Source of the DNA: Callaeas wilsoni
Taxonomy: Eukaryota; Chordata; Aves; Passeriformes; Callaeidae
Direction: 5' to 3'
Length of the DNA stretch: 64,000 nucleotides
NCBI GenBank assembly: GCA_013398955.1
Contig: VWPU01006201.1
Coordinates: 1-64,000, forward strand
Shown here one piece after another: positions 53,201-64,000 of the stretch. Below the pieces are notes generated by a model. It saw only the letters and a list, made by a program, of their open reading frames with translations. It was not told the origin of the DNA and did no database searches. Each line of letters begins with the position of its first letter. Position 1 is the stretch's first letter. The position numbers and the translations under genes were made by a program.

Positions 53201-55925
53201 GAATTTCTCACATGGTTAGCCACTTGGACCCTGTCTACTGTCTAGCTTCACTAATCAACGAGTCTGGGAATTTTACATCAGCGACACAAAACACTGGCAA
53301 CACAGGGAGCTTTTCAGCGCACAGAAAAAGAAAACACAGAGAGATGTAGGTAGCCTTTTCTTCGCTCTGAAATTAACCCCTTCCTACACATCATGTGGCA
53401 AGCCTGCACACTTGGCAAACGCTCCAGTCCACCAGTTGGGGAAAGTGAATCCAGGAGGCAGCTGCTCCCCTGCAGGACAGAAAACCCGGGCTGCTGTTGC
53501 ACAGCCACTGCCAGCTAACACAAGCACTGGGGGCTGCCAGCCCTGGAAGGCTCCTGCCTCCCTCTGCCTTCTCCTGCCTGCTCCCCTGCCCAGCACAAGA
53601 GGACACATGCCTGCCTGCGTGGTGAATTAGCCCCATTCTCCACCAACAATTTGAGCTGCACTGGCCCTCCAGGATGGCAGGCAGGGCAGGTCCTTGAACC
53701 TTAGCACATTAGCAGGGGAGACAGCAGCAGCGTGAGCCACTCCAGGGGAGAACCTTCAGGAGCCATGGGAATGGGCACATGTTACAGCACATCGTTTTTG
53801 CATTACCAACACTAGTCTGAAGCTGACCTAAATCTTAGGATACATTTTGTTGGTAATGCTTAGTCTAATGGCAGGTTGTCTCTGTGAGCTTCCTTGCCCA
53901 AACACATACTTCCAGCACTTTGGTGCCTCAGACCACACTTGCTGTTCTGACTCTGATCTAACCTCCCAAATGCTAACTTTCAGTCATTGCTCACGGTGAG
54001 ATCCCTTATGTGACCACACAATCATTAAACCTGACTCAAGGAAAGTGGCAGCAAACAAAAGGTAGGGCTGGGAAGGTACTAGGACTCTGTTCTCAGCAGC
54101 AGCTTTGGATTAAACGCATCACGAAACTTCTCCCAAAGGTGGAGCTGTATCATCAATGTAAGAGGATGACACAGTTAAACTCACAGCATAAATACTCCTC
54201 CTGCCTCACAACACTCTCCTTTAAAAAAAAACCAAAAACTGTACTTTCAATTATTGCAAGCCAGATTAATATTTTGTTATTAATATTCCTCAGTTTTCTC
54301 CATAAAAAACCCAATGCATACAAAGAAAGGTACCAAAAGGAAACATGGCTTTTTAGTGTTCTGATAGTGTACACATTTACTCTTGAGATAATCCTGAGAC
54401 TTCAGCCAAGTTTAGACAACAGGTTCATCTGTGTGCTCTCAAAACTTTCCAACAGGTCTAGAATTTCAAGGTATATAGAACTCAGTACGAAGCCTGTCTT
54501 TTCCAAATGATGGGCCAGATATTCAGCATGACATAAATTTTGCATACAGGTAGTGGCATTTGAAATACCTGTGTACAACTCTGAGGTTCACACGACCTGC
54601 TTGCTATTTTCAGTTGCAAGCATGAAGGTTTTCAAGCCTTCCTCCACAACGATGGAAATTAAAATTCTCATATGGTTGTAAAATCTATTAATTTAGTAAC
54701 AAAAAATGAAAAGCAGCTATCAAAATTTATATCTATGAAAATAAGCATGCTCAAAACTATAAATGCAGAAACCGTAATTGCTTTGGAGCTAAAGCGATTG
54801 ATAACGGCTGGTGAAGGAGCTGACCCACTTCTCCATGCCCACAGGACTTTTCTAACTCTGGTGCGTAACTCACTCTGACCCTTGAGATGGGATTTGGTGG
54901 CCAGGTGCTTTGGCAGATCCTGCCAGGCAATTCAGACCATTTTTTGTCCATCTTAATGCTCATCCAGACATGCCTGCAATGGCGTGTAATGAAAATGCAC
55001 TGTTGTGCTGAAGTGGGGCAAAGAGGGGCGTAGGGAAGAATGGGACCTGGAAAGAGAAAGGGCAGAGGGAGCTGACAGAGATTACATGCCCTTCAACTTA
55101 CGCAACCTGGGAGCAGAAATACTGTGCTCCTGCACGTGGGGCAAAGGGCGTTTAGCTCCCAAATGAAAATTAATCACCTCTCTTAAGAATGTAAATAGGA
55201 CTCCTGGTCAGACATCCTTGACAGAGCATAACCGAGGGGAGACAAGGCTGCTCTCTGTGTGTTACTCAGTGCACAGCTACATTCCTACTAGATCTAAATT
55301 TGATAGCTCACTCTGCAAACCAGCCAGAGCCATTTGCTGTAATACGTTGATAGAGCCTTTATTACTCTACATCCTGAGCAAGCTCTGTGAGTGAGCCCAG
55401 TCATGAGCCTGACTCGCCCTCCTATGCAAAGGCCTCTACTTCAGATCCCCACCCACCCAGAACCCTCCTGCTCCCTGGCATGCCCTCCACTGGCTGCCAC
55501 AGAGCTCATGCACAAAACCACAGGACACTACCCAAGAATACAGTTTAATCATAGAAAATGACATAACCTGAAATAGGTGGTTTCTCCATTTTTTTTTTTT
55601 AAGTCAGCTGTGATTATGCACATCTTGCCCTATCTACAAGCAGCCATACTCAGTGTATTAAAAACTCATCTGCAATCAATATTCGAAACAAATGGTCTTT
55701 TTCATGAGGATAGAGGGGAGTATTGAGCTCTCTTCTGTCTTTTGGGAGTGTGATTTTTGTTTATCTGGATATGGGTATAGATAGTTCAATTCTCTATAGT
55801 CCCTTTCAATATCAAAGATTGTTTTATTTAGTAAAAAATTAAAAGGCTCAAGCTGTGCACTTTGTATTCAGATAATCCCCCCCTCCCAATTTAGTGTTTG
55901 TGAGATTGAGAGATCCCTAATTAAT

Positions 55926-56010
55926 AGAATTATCTTGCACTTACATGGCTCATTCCATCGGAGGCTTTATAAATATTTTATTAGGCTCACATTTTGAGAG
56001 GCACTAGATA
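55926..56010. repeat. Possible ancient vertebrate repeat / conserved non-coding block
   Basis: The stretch tatcttgcacttacatggct, cattccatcggaggcttta, taaatattttattaggctca and ttttgagaggc resembles an old tetrapod repeat. Its consensus, as I recall it, reads roughly CTTGCACTTACATAGC...CATCnGAGG...CTTTATAAA...CTCAC...TGAGAGG. The surrounding 55.6-56.0 kb is AT-rich with several homeobox-type TAAT cores. It could be an exapted repeat acting as an enhancer. The assignment is tentative. Confidence 0.35.
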
Positions 56011-59000
56011 TACTAAGAGAGAGATTAAGACCATGTTAGCCATTCCTACTTATGAAAAACAGAGCAAGCGGAGTCACCTTTGCCCCCTTTGTCCATTGCA
56101 GCTTCTTTTTCAAAAGAAAACAGTAAATACTGAGCAAAGAGCAGCACCTCTTTGTCAGATATTTTAACATCAAGAAAATACTGGGCAAGACCACATGCTA
56201 AACAAATGAGGAAAAGAACAAATAAAAAATATGAGCACCACTGAACTGCAAAAAAACCCAAGCTGTTCAGTTATGAACTGTAAGGGAACAAAATCTCTAT
56301 TAATGCAGATTTTCATAGATGCTTCTGTCATACACTTTTAGTATAAATGTAGTATATAATTCAGTACTGATTTCAGAAAAGGTGAATGCCTGGTAATTGA
56401 GCAGCCTTGTCCTGCTGCCTGGATGTCCTATACCAATGAGTTTTGTGAGGATGACTGCACACGTATATGCATGTGCTGGAGCAAAGGAAAGATACTGCAA
56501 CCTTGGCTTGTCCCTTAATTTTACAGAAGTGTAAGAAATGGATTTAACATCTGATCCTCAAGAACTATACATAGAAGCCAGAAGAGCTAAAACAAGAACC
56601 ATTCCTTAACTCTGCCAATCAGAACTGCAACGCTGTCTTCCTGCTCCATTCCTTCTGATCTACATAACTCCAGTACACTTATGATAGACTTTGATAAAGC
56701 TTTATGTTAAGTAAGGGAACATGCAGCACATTAAACTTCTTTACTCATAACCTGCTGTTCCACCCCACCCTCCCCTGCCCAGGAGGAAACTGTGACTTGG
56801 GGCTCTAGAGGCTGTGATCAGATGTGACTGGAGATGGAAATGGGGCAGACGAATGGCAGTATGTCTTTATGTTCATCTCTTGACTGCTGGTCCAGTCTTT
56901 GTACCTTCCTTACCCCCAGCACCTGCACTGCTATTTTGTCAGCTGAGAGCAGGAGGAACAGTATGGTTTACAAAGACTCCAAATAATCAGAGGGGTCAGA
57001 ATTATTTTTCCTTAAGCACTCCACTCACAAACTGATTTTATGGGCTAAAAGTCAAAAGACAAAGGTACAGCTGTTTGCTCTTTCTCCAAGGCCATGCTCA
57101 GTCATGCAAGGCTCCAATCTCTCTTTAAATTTGCAATTACAGCTCAACAGAATTATGAAATCAGCTTGCCTAACCAGTTCACTTGCTCTTCTTGGCAAGT
57201 GAAACAACCCATTTTCCATTAGGACCTCCCTACTATGCCATGCTAGCACAAGACGTCTCTCTGTGTGACTACAGCAGCAATGCTGAGCCTTATCATTCCA
57301 ACAGACATTGCAATGATACAGGAGGTTTCTTCTTCAATGCCCTCTAGATTTTCAGTCAGTAGTTTCAGTCCTAAATATCTCACCATATCAAGGAGTTAAT
57401 TTTCTCAACGCAGTGAGCATACTCTTTCTGTTAGAATACCATTATGCTGTTAGAATAATGTTTCATTATTACAATAATATTTACATAAATTGGTAATGGA
57501 TTTTATTGATGAAATAGACTTATTTGTTCTACACTTGCTTACCTGCTGTCTTGACAAAAAAAAAAATCTACTTTTATAATGTGTTTTAGTAGAAGATTAA
57601 GTGAAGGACTCAGTCAAAGTGAGGTGTCTACATAAATATTTCTATGTTGTGAACCATTTCATAATTTGAGGTACATATCACAGCATTATGAAAAGTTTCG
57701 GTCAGTGGTTTTCTTTCATGCAGTTCTTGCCTTATCAAGGTGTTTTAAGGACATTAAAGAAGTATTATATTATCCCTTTACTGGAAGACTATTGTCAATA
57801 GTGCATTCTTTCAAGAGAAATGACACCATCCAAGAGTATAAAGTGAGTTGATGGCAAGGGGGAAAAAAAAAGCACCAACTCCTCCGATATATGTACTGAA
57901 TCAACTTCTAAAATTTAATTAAAATAGATAAATTTATTAATTTTCTAAATTTCAGGAGAATAAATTCACTGATTTGGAAAAAAACAATAGTCTTCAGTAC
58001 ACCCAGTTGAACAGCAGCACATTTGTTGGACATATTTTGTTTTCCAATTAATTTTTTTGACTCATTTGAGTAATTTACTTACTTATTGAGCTTTTTATAG
58101 TGTTTTTAATCAACTGATTTAATCATTACTATTTTAATCTCTTAATCTAGGCAGAGATAAAATCTCAAGGTGACTACTTAAAATGACGACTACACAAACT
58201 GATACCACTGTGGAAGATGTAAAATTCACATGACATATTCTCACAGGTCCTACCAGCCAGCTAGGCATTACTGAGATACTTTCAAATCAAAAGGAGAAAT
58301 GCGTCCCCAGAGAGTTTTTCAATTACAAAACTGCCCACAGCACCTGCTGTGTGACCTGCCCACATACAGCGTGTTACTGCACCGAGGCAAGAAGGAGTGA
58401 ACACCACCAGCGAAGAGACTTTTCCTTCAGGAGATGATGGCAGAGGTCTGCACAGCTGAAGGCTCTTGGTATTAACACTACTTTCACCACTACAGCTTTT
58501 TGGAAAACACCTGCTTTTACAAACGGTAAAAATGGTAAATAGTCCTATGTGCAAAGGCTCTCTAAGCCATACCTTTCTGGATGTGCTGTTGCACACAATA
58601 GCAGCAACTCGAGTAGCAAGAGCATATGTAAGAAGGAAGATCCAGAAATGGCAGGACAGAGTCAGAGACGTCACCAGCTGCGTCACATTTTCACTGTGGA
58701 GTTTGACCCACAGTCTGAGTCTGAGAAAAAGGACTTCCTATGCTCATCTGACACCAAGGTGACATCACAGACTCAACTTACAGATTTCTAGAATTTTCAA
58801 ATATTCATCCTTATTTACTGAAAGACAATTTTAAACAACAGTCCAGATTAATTTGTTGTACAGAAAAGAATAAAATTATACTAAATCCTATGGGTACTGC
58901 AGGTTTTCTGTGTGAGTTCAAAATGAGCATTTTCCATTTTGAAATGGAAATACTAAGGATACTAACACAATTAATATTAAGAGTATTAACACCCCAGCCC

Positions 59001-60800
59001 TTGAGGACAGGTGCTGCAATAAAGCAGTAGAACTGGGAATGGGAAAAGTGAAGCTGCCACAGCTTTACCAACCCGCCTCATAACATGACGAGTTGTATTC
59101 CGCCCACTGGGATCTTGTCAGATAAACAAACCAGCCAAATACTGCAAACAACAAGAAGGTGCTTTCTTCCCACTCCCCACCAGAAGTGCTTCTAGCAAAT
59201 CGCCTCTTTGCTCTTTCCCTTGCAGCTTCCCTACCAGGATGCAGGATCCAACAGAGCAGGAATGTTGACTGACAAGTCTCTAAATGGACTAGAGGAGCCA
59301 GGAAAGCTGGTCTGCTGTCAGTTTTTCCTAAACATACTTAACGCTAGCAGAGGAAGATTTCAACAGACTGAGCACAAAAGCAGATAAGGAACTTGTGGCT
59401 ATAGACCTCAGAAAAAAAGATATGGAAAAAAAATATAGCTACTAACACAGCATTGATGGACCATTCAACCAGTAAACTTAACACCTGAGGCCCATCAAAT
59501 GTCTTTTTATGGAAAAGGTCTTTTCTCCCTTTAGCCTTTTTAATTCATATTTAGCTGCTAAAACCCCCTGCAATCCTTATATAGAATATCAAAAAAGGTA
59601 TATTCTAAATAAATGCACTCTTCGTAAGAATACTTCTAACTTTCAAAGTTCCTCAAGAATGAAATTTTCATGAAACTACTGTGGGCAGTTTTGTAAGCAC
59701 ATACAAATGAAAAAAAAATGTATGGGAAGCATTATTCCTTTTATTAAAATATTTTCAGCTGTAATTTCACACCAGTCCTTGGTAACCAGACCAAAATGTA
59801 CTAAAAATGACATGTTTAGGACTGCTTAGTGTTTACATGAGTCTGCAACAATAACACTGAAGAGCAGAAGAATTAGTTCAAACACTTCAGCACTTAAAAA
59901 GAGTTACGTAAATATACAAAGAATTCTATTTTCCCCTGAATTGCAAGCTACCAAAAGTCTAGCTGCTGAATGATGAAAGAAACGGGCTTGCTTGTTTCCA
60001 ATTTGAGCAAGAAAATATCAACAAAAACATACAGCAATTACAACTTTTAGCATATCTCTCTGAATGGCTGGGTAGGCACTAAAAAGCATTGCTAGGCATC
60101 AAGTCAGCAAGCCTTCTGGAAGGAAAGAGGGGAGAAATGCTAATCGGTTTCTGGAAATCAGCTCTGTGACGTGTGTCTCCAGTTAAGTGGTGATCCAGCA
60201 GCATTTGATGATACCGCTCGATGTGCCCTGATGTACCATGGCACAAGCAGCAGAAACAACCTTCTCTCTTCCCACCATGATCTAATACTTTTGACACCAG
60301 AGAGCCTTTTCACACTTCCCCTTAACCTGTTACTAACATTTCAGCACAGCTTTAGTACAGAGCCTAACAACTGTACTCAGCACGGCAGGAAGATATCATA
60401 CACCCTTGCTGAAAGGGGCAGCTTCCTTGTAATTTAAATATAGAAAGGTTGTTTTTCCATCTACTTCTTTGCAAGAATTTCAGAAGAAACATACAGAAAC
60501 CTTACAAAATTGACTGACAGCAAACAGACACAAAAGGTAGAAGGCCCTAGATTTATAACAGCTCTAAGTTTTTCAAGTAGACCCATTAGAGTAAGAGCAG
60601 AGAGATGCTACCCAATCCACTGCTTTTCCCTGGCATTTGCTTCTATCACCTAACAAAAGCAAAGGGCAGCATCTGGTTAAAGCCACACCTTCGGACTGCC
60701 ATGAAGAATGCTTTAAGAAACACAGTCAATTCTTTACTGGGATTTTCTATGCAGCAGGAGCCAAGCTGCCTCCTTTAGAAGGCTGTGCCTGGGCAGCAGG

Positions 60801-60871
60801 CAGCAAGGAAGCTCTCAAATTCAGCTCCGTGCCTGCCTGAGCCCAGCAAGGAAGCTCTCAAATTCAGCTCC
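60801..60871. repeat. 28-base exact direct repeat, period 43
   Basis: The copies at 60801-60828 and 60844-60871 both start cagcaaggaagctctcaaat and end tcagctcc, separated by a CTG/CCTG-rich 15-base spacer. This is a recent local duplication. Confidence 0.9.
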
Positions 60872-62805
60872 TGCTGCCCCACAGCTTCAGGGTGGACACT
60901 GTATCAGAGCCACCTGAGCCATGAGCCCTCAGCAGACGAACAGATTATTCCTGCAGCCTCAAATATGGCAGGAGATTCTCAGGGGCTATCACACCTTTGC
61001 TCTGCACGAAAGTAATTCTGTGGGTTTTTTTTGTATGGACAAAGATGTAAAGAAAAAAGCCCGCGCCCTGAACATCCAGCTTCCTTCAATGTACCCTGAA
61101 GAGTCTCCTGTGTCACGACAAACTAATTGCACGTGTTAAGGAAAGCCTGTTACTTTGGCTTTTTCCACTGTACATCAAAAAAGCTATGTTTGATTTTAAA
61201 GCACACACGCTTACAAATACTGAGGGAATCAGCTACAAAGAGACCACACAAGCTGCTCCAGCCTTCCACAGAAGTCTTGGGTTTTTTTAAGCATAAATAC
61301 ACAGCCACCTCTTCAGTTTGCCCTTTCATCTATTCTGAAACACTTCTTAACACACACTTCATTTCCTAACTAGCTGATCATATACAAGTTTTGGGTTTGT
61401 AGCTTTAAAGCACTAAAAAAGATGAAGGTAAAACACAACCTTGATCCTGGAACAGAAGTCAGCAAGGATATTGTGGGTGTCTCACAAGACACAGAGCTGG
61501 GAAGAAAGAAGCCTGTCCTGACCCTGTGCTGAAACCTGATCTAGTTAAAGAGGCACATGGATTACCATTTATAGCATTTCTCAGGGGCTGCAGTGAGGGG
61601 CAAGGAGGGCGGCAGACAGCTCTCAGTCTGGCTGCAGGAGCCACTGGCTGCCAGCAGGGTTATAAAACTTGCGGATGCTGGGCGCCAAGGAACGATGGTT
61701 TTCCCCTCCCCCGTTGCAGTGCACCTTCCACACCACTGCTGCGTTAACCACCCCAAAAGCAGCACTGTTTGTTCACAGTCTGGGAAAAGAGGATGACAGA
61801 CGAGACCCAGAAGAAAAGGCAGCCACATTTTTGTCTGACCCTGCAGGTAACCCCCAGGTTCGGTGCAGATACATTTACATGGCCACGCAAGGTACTGCTT
61901 TGCTCCCAAACCCAACATGCACAGAGCAGTGGGCGGTGCAGCTCTCAGTGGGTGAACTGGAAATTACTTTTTCTAGTTATCAGCCAGCTAACGGCCTGTC
62001 TGAAAGAACAAGGTAAATGTCCTCAAGCTGGAAATTTATGACCCTGTGACAGAGAGGTGAGTGTCTTCTAAAAAGGCAGTTAGTTTCTTTCTCTTTCTCC
62101 ACTATGGCAAAGATAACAGCAAAAGATTTTGGAACTATGAAAAAGCAAACAGCAGTTTTGATGCTACTTTCTTCAACAAAACAAATTCTTTAAAAAAAAA
62201 AGAAAAGTCATTACTCTCCAACAAAACTACAAGTAGTGCCACTCTCACAAAAGAGAAAAAAGCTTTCTGAGGCACAATTTTGGTGTTCAGCCATAGTCTT
62301 GGTTAACTACAGTTTGTCATGAGTTGGAAACAAGAGTTTTTTTCTTCTCTTCTTTTTTGGGCCTAAACAGAATGGAGAAACCTTCAATTCACAAGCATTC
62401 CCAAGCAGGCTCCTCTTCAGGCATCCTTTGAGCTCTGACACAAGCACGTCCCTGGTCTACCAGAAAACCCCAAGCTTTCTTCCACCATCAAAGAAAACAG
62501 AATGCTACACAAATTCTGGGCAGCCTGACCTTCCTGCCTTCCCCCGGCCTTCACCGCTGAAGAAATACCCAAGCTGCGTATGCAAAACAGCACTATGTAT
62601 AAATGAAGTTAGTGCTTTAACTGACAGAGTACCCATTACGTAGGCAAAATTATCTCTTTAAAACTTTAAGAAGTGTAATTTGATATTCTCTTATCTAATT
62701 AAAATAATATAAATTATGTACAGAAACCGACAGCTCTAGAAAAAGGAGCTGAGCAGCATCCTCCATTTGTCTCCACTTGATGTAAAGGTCTGTTCTTACA
62801 GCTAG

Positions 62806-62854
62806 AAGGTTAAATTGTTCTGCAATTTAACCTTCATTCTTCATCCTATAGGAT
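62806..62854. repeat. Perfect 12-bp-stem hairpin plus 12-base palindrome
   Basis: AAGGTTAAATTG (62806-62817), loop ttctg, then CAATTTAACCTT (62823-62834) form a perfect stem. Eight bases later ATCCTATAGGAT (62843-62854) is a perfect palindrome. The stem is too short for a normal pre-miRNA. Confidence 0.85.
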
Positions 62855-63349
62855 AGGATGGCCAAAAAAGGACACCAATTTGTACTAGTCAAGGGCATGT
62901 TTTTTCTGAACCAGATACTTATTCATAAGAAACTGGGATGAAATCCTCAAATTCATATTTTCCTCAGGCCTCTAAAGGGCCATTAGATGCATTAACTTTC
63001 ACTGCAGAGTGATGAAAGAGATAGACACCACAGAGTGAGGCTGGATTATGACCAGCAATTCTGCAGGAAAAGATTCCTGTTTCTGCTCCTTGATCTATGA
63101 ACTAGCTTTGTTTGATTTATTCTGAAACCCTCTCTTATAAAGGAAATATGGAGAGAAAAATCGTCTGGTTTAGGTGTGAGCTGTATTCTTTTTCTATATC
63201 ACCCAAAGCATCTGCATGGCCACACTTGCAAAAACCCACAAATTCCTGCATTACAACACATTCTAGAAAATATAAAGTTCCACTAATATCTAGGCAAAGC
63301 TGTAACAACATAATGATGGAGACTGATGAAACCAAAAGAAACATATTCC

Positions 63350-63705
63350 TATAGAATCAAAGAATATATTAAGTTGCAAGGGACGTCTAAGTATTAGTAA
63401 GTCCAACTTCCTGCTCCTCACAGGACTACCTAAAATTAAATCATATAACTAAGAGCATCATCTGGACGTTCCTTGAACTCTGACAGGCTTGGTGTTGTGA
63501 TCACTTCCATCAGTACCCTGTTCCAGTGACTGACTGTCCTCTCGGTGAAGAGCCTTCTCCTAATGCCCAGTCTGAACCTCCCCTGACACAGCATCATTGC
63601 ATTTTCCTGTGTCCTGTCGCTGCTCACCAGAGAGATCAGCACTTCCCCTTGGCTGCTTCTCTTGAGGAAGTTGTAGTTAAAGAAATAAATTTAAAAATCC
63701 AGAGC
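63350..63705 (-). mobile_element. CR1 non-LTR retrotransposon, 3'-end fragment
   Basis: The plus strand carries the reverse complement of the avian CR1 3' end. It starts with the terminal tail (atagaatcaaagaatatatt, 63352-63371) and runs through a diverged gtccaacttcctgctcctca, then ttccttgaactctgacagg, cctgttccagtgactgactg, ctcctaatgcccagtctgaa, cctcccctgacacagcatc and cctgtgtcctgtcgctgctc. CR1 is the dominant LINE of bird genomes, and its copies are typically 5'-truncated as here. No reverse-transcriptase coding region is present. The open frame at 63526-63711 is a by-product of the repeat. The upper boundary is approximate. Confidence 0.93.
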
Positions 63706-64000
63706 TACTGATCCAGGACCACCCCCATGCTTATCTTTTATCAGTTCCTTTGATTTAGGGTGCTTGTGTCTACAACACAAATCTATGAACAAAGAAATGC
63801 TGTGCTGCCTCAAGAAGCAATATGCATATGTCCTAGGGCACAAGCAGGCAGGCAGGTTTTTAACTTCGCTAATACAAATAACAAACTAAAACAGCAGGCC
63901 TCTGCTGTGACCTGATCTGACTGCTCAGACAACAGAGAAAAGTTATTTGGGAACATTATTTCATGGAATAATGACTTTCTGTTTTTCCAGTGTAATTCAG

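Noticed and set aside
54010..54510. Longest open frame in the window (166 codons, plus strand)
   Set aside because: It has a lysine/isoleucine-rich composition typical of AT-rich chance frames, contains a run of A's coding KKKP, has no recognisable domain and no promoter-like context. Not called as a gene.
58282..58686. 134-codon minus-strand frame
   Set aside because: No recognisable homology or splice context; overlapping frames on the plus strand are equally long, as expected by chance in a locally stop-poor stretch.
61562..62041. Overlapping frames of 90-118 codons on both strands
   Set aside because: Same pattern as above: moderately GC-rich sequence, no homology, no consistent splice sites.
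62806..62834. Possible pre-miRNA hairpin
   Set aside because: The stem is only 12 bp with no extension on either side; animal pre-miRNAs need about 22 or more paired bases.

Overview
This is vertebrate nuclear DNA, almost certainly from a bird. The evidence is spliced exons with consensus acceptor and donor sites, long AT-rich introns, sparse interspersed repeats, and an unmistakable CR1 LINE 3' end at 63,350-63,705. There are no bacterial-style operons. Most open frames in the window are short chance frames in intronic sequence.

The one gene I can name is ZMIZ1, on the minus strand. ZMIZ1 is a PIAS-like zinc-finger MIZ-domain transcriptional coactivator. Two consecutive coding exons lie here: 47836-47949 (residues about 21-58) and 34691-34796 (residues about 59-93). 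Both belong to the N-terminal TPR-like domain reported to bind NOTCH1. The exon encoding the first ~20 residues is not in the window and should lie above 64,000. The exon that continues the frame is not found below 34,690 and should lie beyond position 1. The window is therefore a 5' slice of a large gene: an intron of more than 16 kb, exon, a 13.0 kb intron, exon, and an intron of more than 34 kb.

Layout: 1-~200 is a CpG island cut by the window edge. 200-34,690 is intron with two degenerate palindromic MITE-like elements (8.9 and 20.6 kb), short duplications, and a plus-strand cluster of exon-like open frames at 27.1-28.9 kb. 34,691-34,796 is a ZMIZ1 exon. 34,797-47,835 is intron with microsatellites, a probable solo retroviral LTR at ~39.87-40.23 kb (holding the only ambiguous base), an isolated CpG island at 41.6 kb, and an exon-like open segment at 44.5 kb. 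47,836-47,949 is a ZMIZ1 exon, and an in-frame exon-like segment lies 175 bases upstream of it at 48,125-48,220. 47,950-64,000 is intron with an old repeat or conserved non-coding block near 55.9 kb, perfect hairpins near 62.8 kb and the CR1.

I see no strong evidence for an undescribed multi-gene system. The best leads are possible unannotated ZMIZ1 exons (48.1 kb and 44.5 kb), the 41.6 kb CpG island, and the plus-strand exon cluster. All need RNA evidence. Identifications rest on recalled protein sequences and repeat consensuses, not on a database search.
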